This document shows positions 5,730 through 7,842 of a DNA stretch of 7,842 bases, in pieces. Origin of the DNA: Motiliproteus sp048265065 (lineage in GTDB: Bacteria; Pseudomonadota; Gammaproteobacteria; Pseudomonadales; Balneatricaceae); assembly GCA_048265065.1 (NCBI GenBank), contig JBLXCH010000144.1:1-7842 (forward strand), in the 5' to 3' direction. Every line of letters begins with the position of its first letter. Position 1 is the stretch's first letter. The position numbers and the translations under genes are program-made. Below the pieces are notes generated by a model. That model was not told the origin of the DNA, searched no databases, and saw only the letters and a list, made by a program, of their open reading frames with translations.

Positions 5730-7346
5730 ATGGAATACGATTTTATTATCGTAGGTGCCGGCTCAGCCGGCTGCATCCTGGCCCACCGCCTCAGCGAGTC
5801 GAAGCAGTACAGCGTGCTGCTCCTCGAGGCGGGCGGCAAGGACAGTTCACCCTGGATTAAATTGCCGGTCGGCTTCGCCAAGACCTACTACAACCCGCAG
5901 TACAACTATATGTACTACAGCGAGGAAGAAGACAGCATGGCCGGTCGCAAGCTCTATGCCCCACGCGGCAAAGTGCAAGGCGGTTCCGGATCGATTAACG
6001 CCATGATCTACGTGCGTGGCCAAGCGGCTGACTTCGATGACTGGGCGGCCGCTGGCAACGAGGGATGGTCGTATGAAGAGGTTCTGCCGTACTTCAAGAA
6101 GCTGGAGCAACACCCGGCTGGCGATACAAAATACCACTCCAGCAAGGGGTTAATCGGCATTACGCCGATGAAGGACGGGGCTCACCCTATATGCCAACAT
6201 TATTTGAATGGGGCACAACAGCTGGGCTACCCGCTAAATGACGACTTTAATGGTGAGACGCTTGAAGGTGCCGGCATATATGAAGCCAATATTCGTAATG
6301 GACAGCGCGACTCCAGCAATACTGCCTATCTGAAGCCCGCACTCAAGCGCCCGAATCTGCATATCATGCGGGTCAGCATGGCGGAAAAAGTGATTCTGGA
6401 CGAAAGCAACCGCGCGGTAGCCGTTCAGGTCCGCAGTGACGACGGGGTTGAGACTATATCGGCCAGGCGCGAAGTCATTCTGGCGGCAGGCGCGGTGGAC
6501 TCGCCCAAACTGCTGCAGCTATCCGGTATCGGTGACCAGGCCCTGCTCGACAAGCATCAGGTTCCATTACGCAAGCACCTGCCTGCCGTGGGTCAGAACT
6601 TGCAGGATCATCTTTGCGTCAGTTATTACTTTCGCGCCAACATGAAAACCCTCAACGACGACTTTTTATCCTACTGGGGGCAGGCAAAGGCGGGTATCCA
6701 GTATTTGGTCAATCGGACTGGGCCACTCAGCATGAGCGTCAACCAATCCGGCGGTTTCTTCAAGGGCGACGAGAACGAGCAACGGCCGAACATCCAGTTG
6801 TACTTCAACCCGATGTCCTATCAGATTCCCAATGACCCAAACGCAAAGATGATGCCCGAACCTTATTCGGGATTCTTGGTAGCATTCAATTCATGCCGCC
6901 CCAGCAGCAAAGGCAAAATTGAAATTGCATCGGACAAACCGCAGGATGCCGCGCTAATCCAGCCAAATTACCTTTCTACCGAGAAAGATATTCAAGAAGT
7001 GATTCAGGGCAGCAAACTGATTCGCAAGATCATGAGTGCGCCGGCACTGCAAGCTATCACGGAAGAGGAGGTGCTTCCCGCTGACAGCGTGCAGGACGAG
7101 GAAAGTATGCTGCGATACTTCCGTGAAAAGGGTGGCTCGATTTATCACCTGTGCGGCTCCTGTGCGATGGGGCCGAACGCAGACTCTGCCGTGGTGGATA
7201 ACCGACTGCGCGTGCATGGCATAGCCGGACTGCGCGTGATCGATGCCTCTATCTTCCCCAACATCACCTCCGGCAATCTAAATGCGCCGACAATGATGGT
7301 GGCAGAAAAAGGCGCAGCATTGATATTGCAGGATCATCAGGGCTGA
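5730..7346 (+). CDS. GMC-family FAD-dependent alcohol (choline-type) dehydrogenase
   Basis: At 538 residues this is a full-length GMC oxidoreductase, which oxidises an alcohol to an aldehyde using FAD. The N-terminus carries the dinucleotide-binding GAGSAGC (9-15) and LLEAG (31-35). Signature one is GKVQGGSGSINAMIYVRG (80-97) and signature two is GAVDSPKLLQLSGIG (254-268). The active-site pair is His473 in IYHLCGSC and Asn518 in GNLNAP, by analogy with choline oxidase His466 and Asn510. No signal peptide is seen, so it is cytoplasmic and probably passes electrons to the respiratory chain or a carrier. The start has GGAG at 5718-5721, 8 nt upstream, and lies 2 nt after the dehydratase stop, so it is clearly co-transcribed. 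Annotation as choline dehydrogenase would be unsafe: no betaine gene is nearby, and the family also contains polyol, sorbose and polyethylene-glycol dehydrogenases. It would supply the aldehyde for the first gene of the operon (inference). Confidence 0.92.
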   Translation: MEYDFIIVGAGSAGCILAHRLSESKQYSVLLLEAGGKDSSPWIKLPVGFAKTYYNPQYNYMYYSEEEDSMAGRKLYAPRGKVQGGSGSINAMIYVRGQAADFDDWAAAGNEGWSYEEVLPYFKKLEQHPAGDTKYHSSKGLIGITPMKDGAHPICQHYLNGAQQLGYPLNDDFNGETLEGAGIYEANIRNGQRDSSNTAYLKPALKRPNLHIMRVSMAEKVILDESNRAVAVQVRSDDGVETISARREVILAAGAVDSPKLLQLSGIGDQALLDKHQVPLRKHLPAVGQNLQDHLCVSYYFRANMKTLNDDFLSYWGQAKAGIQYLVNRTGPLSMSVNQSGGFFKGDENEQRPNIQLYFNPMSYQIPNDPNAKMMPEPYSGFLVAFNSCRPSSKGKIEIASDKPQDAALIQPNYLSTEKDIQEVIQGSKLIRKIMSAPALQAITEEEVLPADSVQDEESMLRYFREKGGSIYHLCGSCAMGPNADSAVVDNRLRVHGIAGLRVIDASIFPNITSGNLNAPTMMVAEKGAALILQDHQG

Positions 7347-7433
7347 TCCATAAGTGCGGATATTGTATTTAGCCAGACGGGTTAAATGATTGCGCAGGGA
7401 TGCGACGTCTTTGATCAGCGGTCAATATAAGGT
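7347..7433. other. Intergenic region after the operon, no clear terminator
   Basis: No gene is seen here. A weak, imperfect inverted repeat (TTTAGCC ... GGGTTAAA, about 7368-7386) is present, but no good stem with a T-run follows the GMC gene. It includes the outer flank of the transposase remnant, and I could not recognise an insertion-sequence terminal repeat or a target duplication. Confidence 0.4.
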
Positions 7434-7690
7434 TCATCGCGTTTTACCGGGAAATGCGGCTTTGATCTTCAAAAAGCAGTAGTCATTATCCCGGTATCCG
7501 TATGCCATCCGCTTGAGCACTTCGATACGGTTATTCATTCCTTCCGGCACGGCGTATTGAGCCCGAAGACGGCGCTTGCCTCGAAACATCGGATGAGAGT
7601 CAGCATCTGGCCACAGCACTGCTGAGTTTTACGCTCGGTGCAGTACTGCCGGGATTCCTGATATCGAGCCCATTCCTCAAGCGTGGCAAG
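7434..7690 (-). pseudogene. Remnant of an ISL3-like transposase, C-terminal end, frameshifted
   Basis: On the minus strand the last 35 codons read MNNRIEVLKRMAYGYRDNDY and then CFLKIKAAFPGKTR, stopping at 7434-7436. This is the closing block of ISL3-type DDE transposases (EG.NN.I.V.KR.AYGYRD..YF.LKI.AAFPG). Upstream, the matching LNT of the usual LNTSVLEGINN block lies in another frame, ending FGLNT at 7553. Adding one base near 7551-7553 would give LNTPVPEGMNN, so a one-base loss has broken the frame. The preceding residues in that second frame (LATLEEWARY and following) are consistent with the tail but not diagnostic. Everything N-terminal, including most of the DDE triad, is missing, so the element cannot move. 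It marks the right border of the catabolic operon. Confidence 0.6.
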
Positions 7691-7709
7691 CTGCCTGACA
7701 CGGCCCCGT

Positions 7710-7842
7710 CTACGCCGGGGAATGCAGTGCGCGCCCGTCAACCGGGCCCTGCTGTGGCTCGCCACCGGCAACGTCAAATGCCTTGCGCCGTCCCATCAAC
7801 ATGAATGCCGCGGGCACGAAATAAAACGACAGCAGCGTGGTC
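7710..7842 (-). CDS. C-terminal end of a membrane transporter, probably RND/MMPL type, 5' end outside window
   Basis: A minus-strand frame runs in from the right edge for 43 codons and stops at TAG 7710-7712. It begins TTLLSFYFVPAAFMLMGRRK, a final membrane helix with an internal Pro followed by positive residues, the usual ending of RND efflux pumps and MMPL-type exporters (TLL...VPA...L..RR). A polar tail of about 24 residues follows, ending in LHSPA. Only the last helix is visible, so the exact family is uncertain. The gene ends just before the transposase remnant, and the element may have replaced its original tail. It is GC-rich like the CoA-transferase at the left edge. Confidence 0.55.
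   Translation of the reverse strand, partial: TTLLSFYFVPAAFMLMGRRKAFDVAGGEPQQGPVDGRALHSPA

Noticed and set aside
5730..7346. Calling the GMC enzyme choline dehydrogenase BetA
   Set aside because: Motifs show only the superfamily; there is no betaine aldehyde dehydrogenase, BetI or choline transporter nearby, and the neighbours point to sugar-acid or polyol metabolism.
1..7842. CRISPR arrays, tRNA or rRNA genes, phage or toxin-antitoxin modules
   Set aside because: No spaced direct repeats, no recognisable RNA gene sequence and no matching small gene pairs were seen on either strand.

Overview
The window looks like a piece of a gammaproteobacterial chromosome, probably a marine or environmental lineage near Pseudomonas, Halomonas or Marinobacter. 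This rests on gene families, coding density and codon use only; no rRNA or other phylogenetic marker is present. Counts on a few lines put the left edge near 62% GC, while the sampled lines of the regulator and transporter run about 35-53% and those of the oxidoreductase are mixed (about 48-62%). A transposase remnant lies at the right border. Together these suggest an acquired catabolic cassette set into a higher-GC host region.

Layout. 1-392 (+) is the 3' end of a CaiB/BaiF-type (family III) CoA-transferase gene, followed by a GC-rich hairpin at 402-427. 509-1279 (-) is an IclR-family regulator that starts with GTG. 1280-1666 is a 387-bp divergent intergenic region. It carries two near-identical palindromes of the form TTTCC-N6-GGAAA, one against the regulator start and one upstream of a strong sigma70-type promoter for the rightward genes. 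The rightward unit is an AldA-like aldehyde dehydrogenase (1667-3091), a gap holding two overlapping hairpins, a 12-TM MFS transporter (3204-4493), an enolase-superfamily sugar-acid dehydratase (4493-5727, with a one-base frameshift near its start), and a GMC-family FAD oxidoreductase (5730-7346). The last three genes are tightly packed. The right edge (7347-7842) holds a broken ISL3-like transposase C-terminus on the minus strand and the last 43 codons of a membrane protein, probably an RND/MMPL transporter, also on the minus strand.

How the genes fit together (inference). The transporter imports a small polar, probably anionic or polyhydroxylated substrate. The GMC enzyme oxidises an alcohol to an aldehyde, the aldehyde dehydrogenase oxidises the aldehyde to an acid, and the dehydratase removes water from a hydroxy or sugar acid to give a 2-keto-3-deoxy acid. 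The IclR protein, binding the paired palindromes, would sense a pathway compound. No kinase or aldolase to finish such a pathway is visible, so the substrate cannot be named from this window.

The points most worth a second look are the shared IclR operators and the activator-like site next to the promoter, the C6-tract frameshift in the dehydratase, the unusual residues at expected metal-ligand and His-Asp dyad positions of that dehydratase, the altered cofactor-pocket residues in the aldehyde dehydrogenase, and the double hairpin between the first two operon genes.
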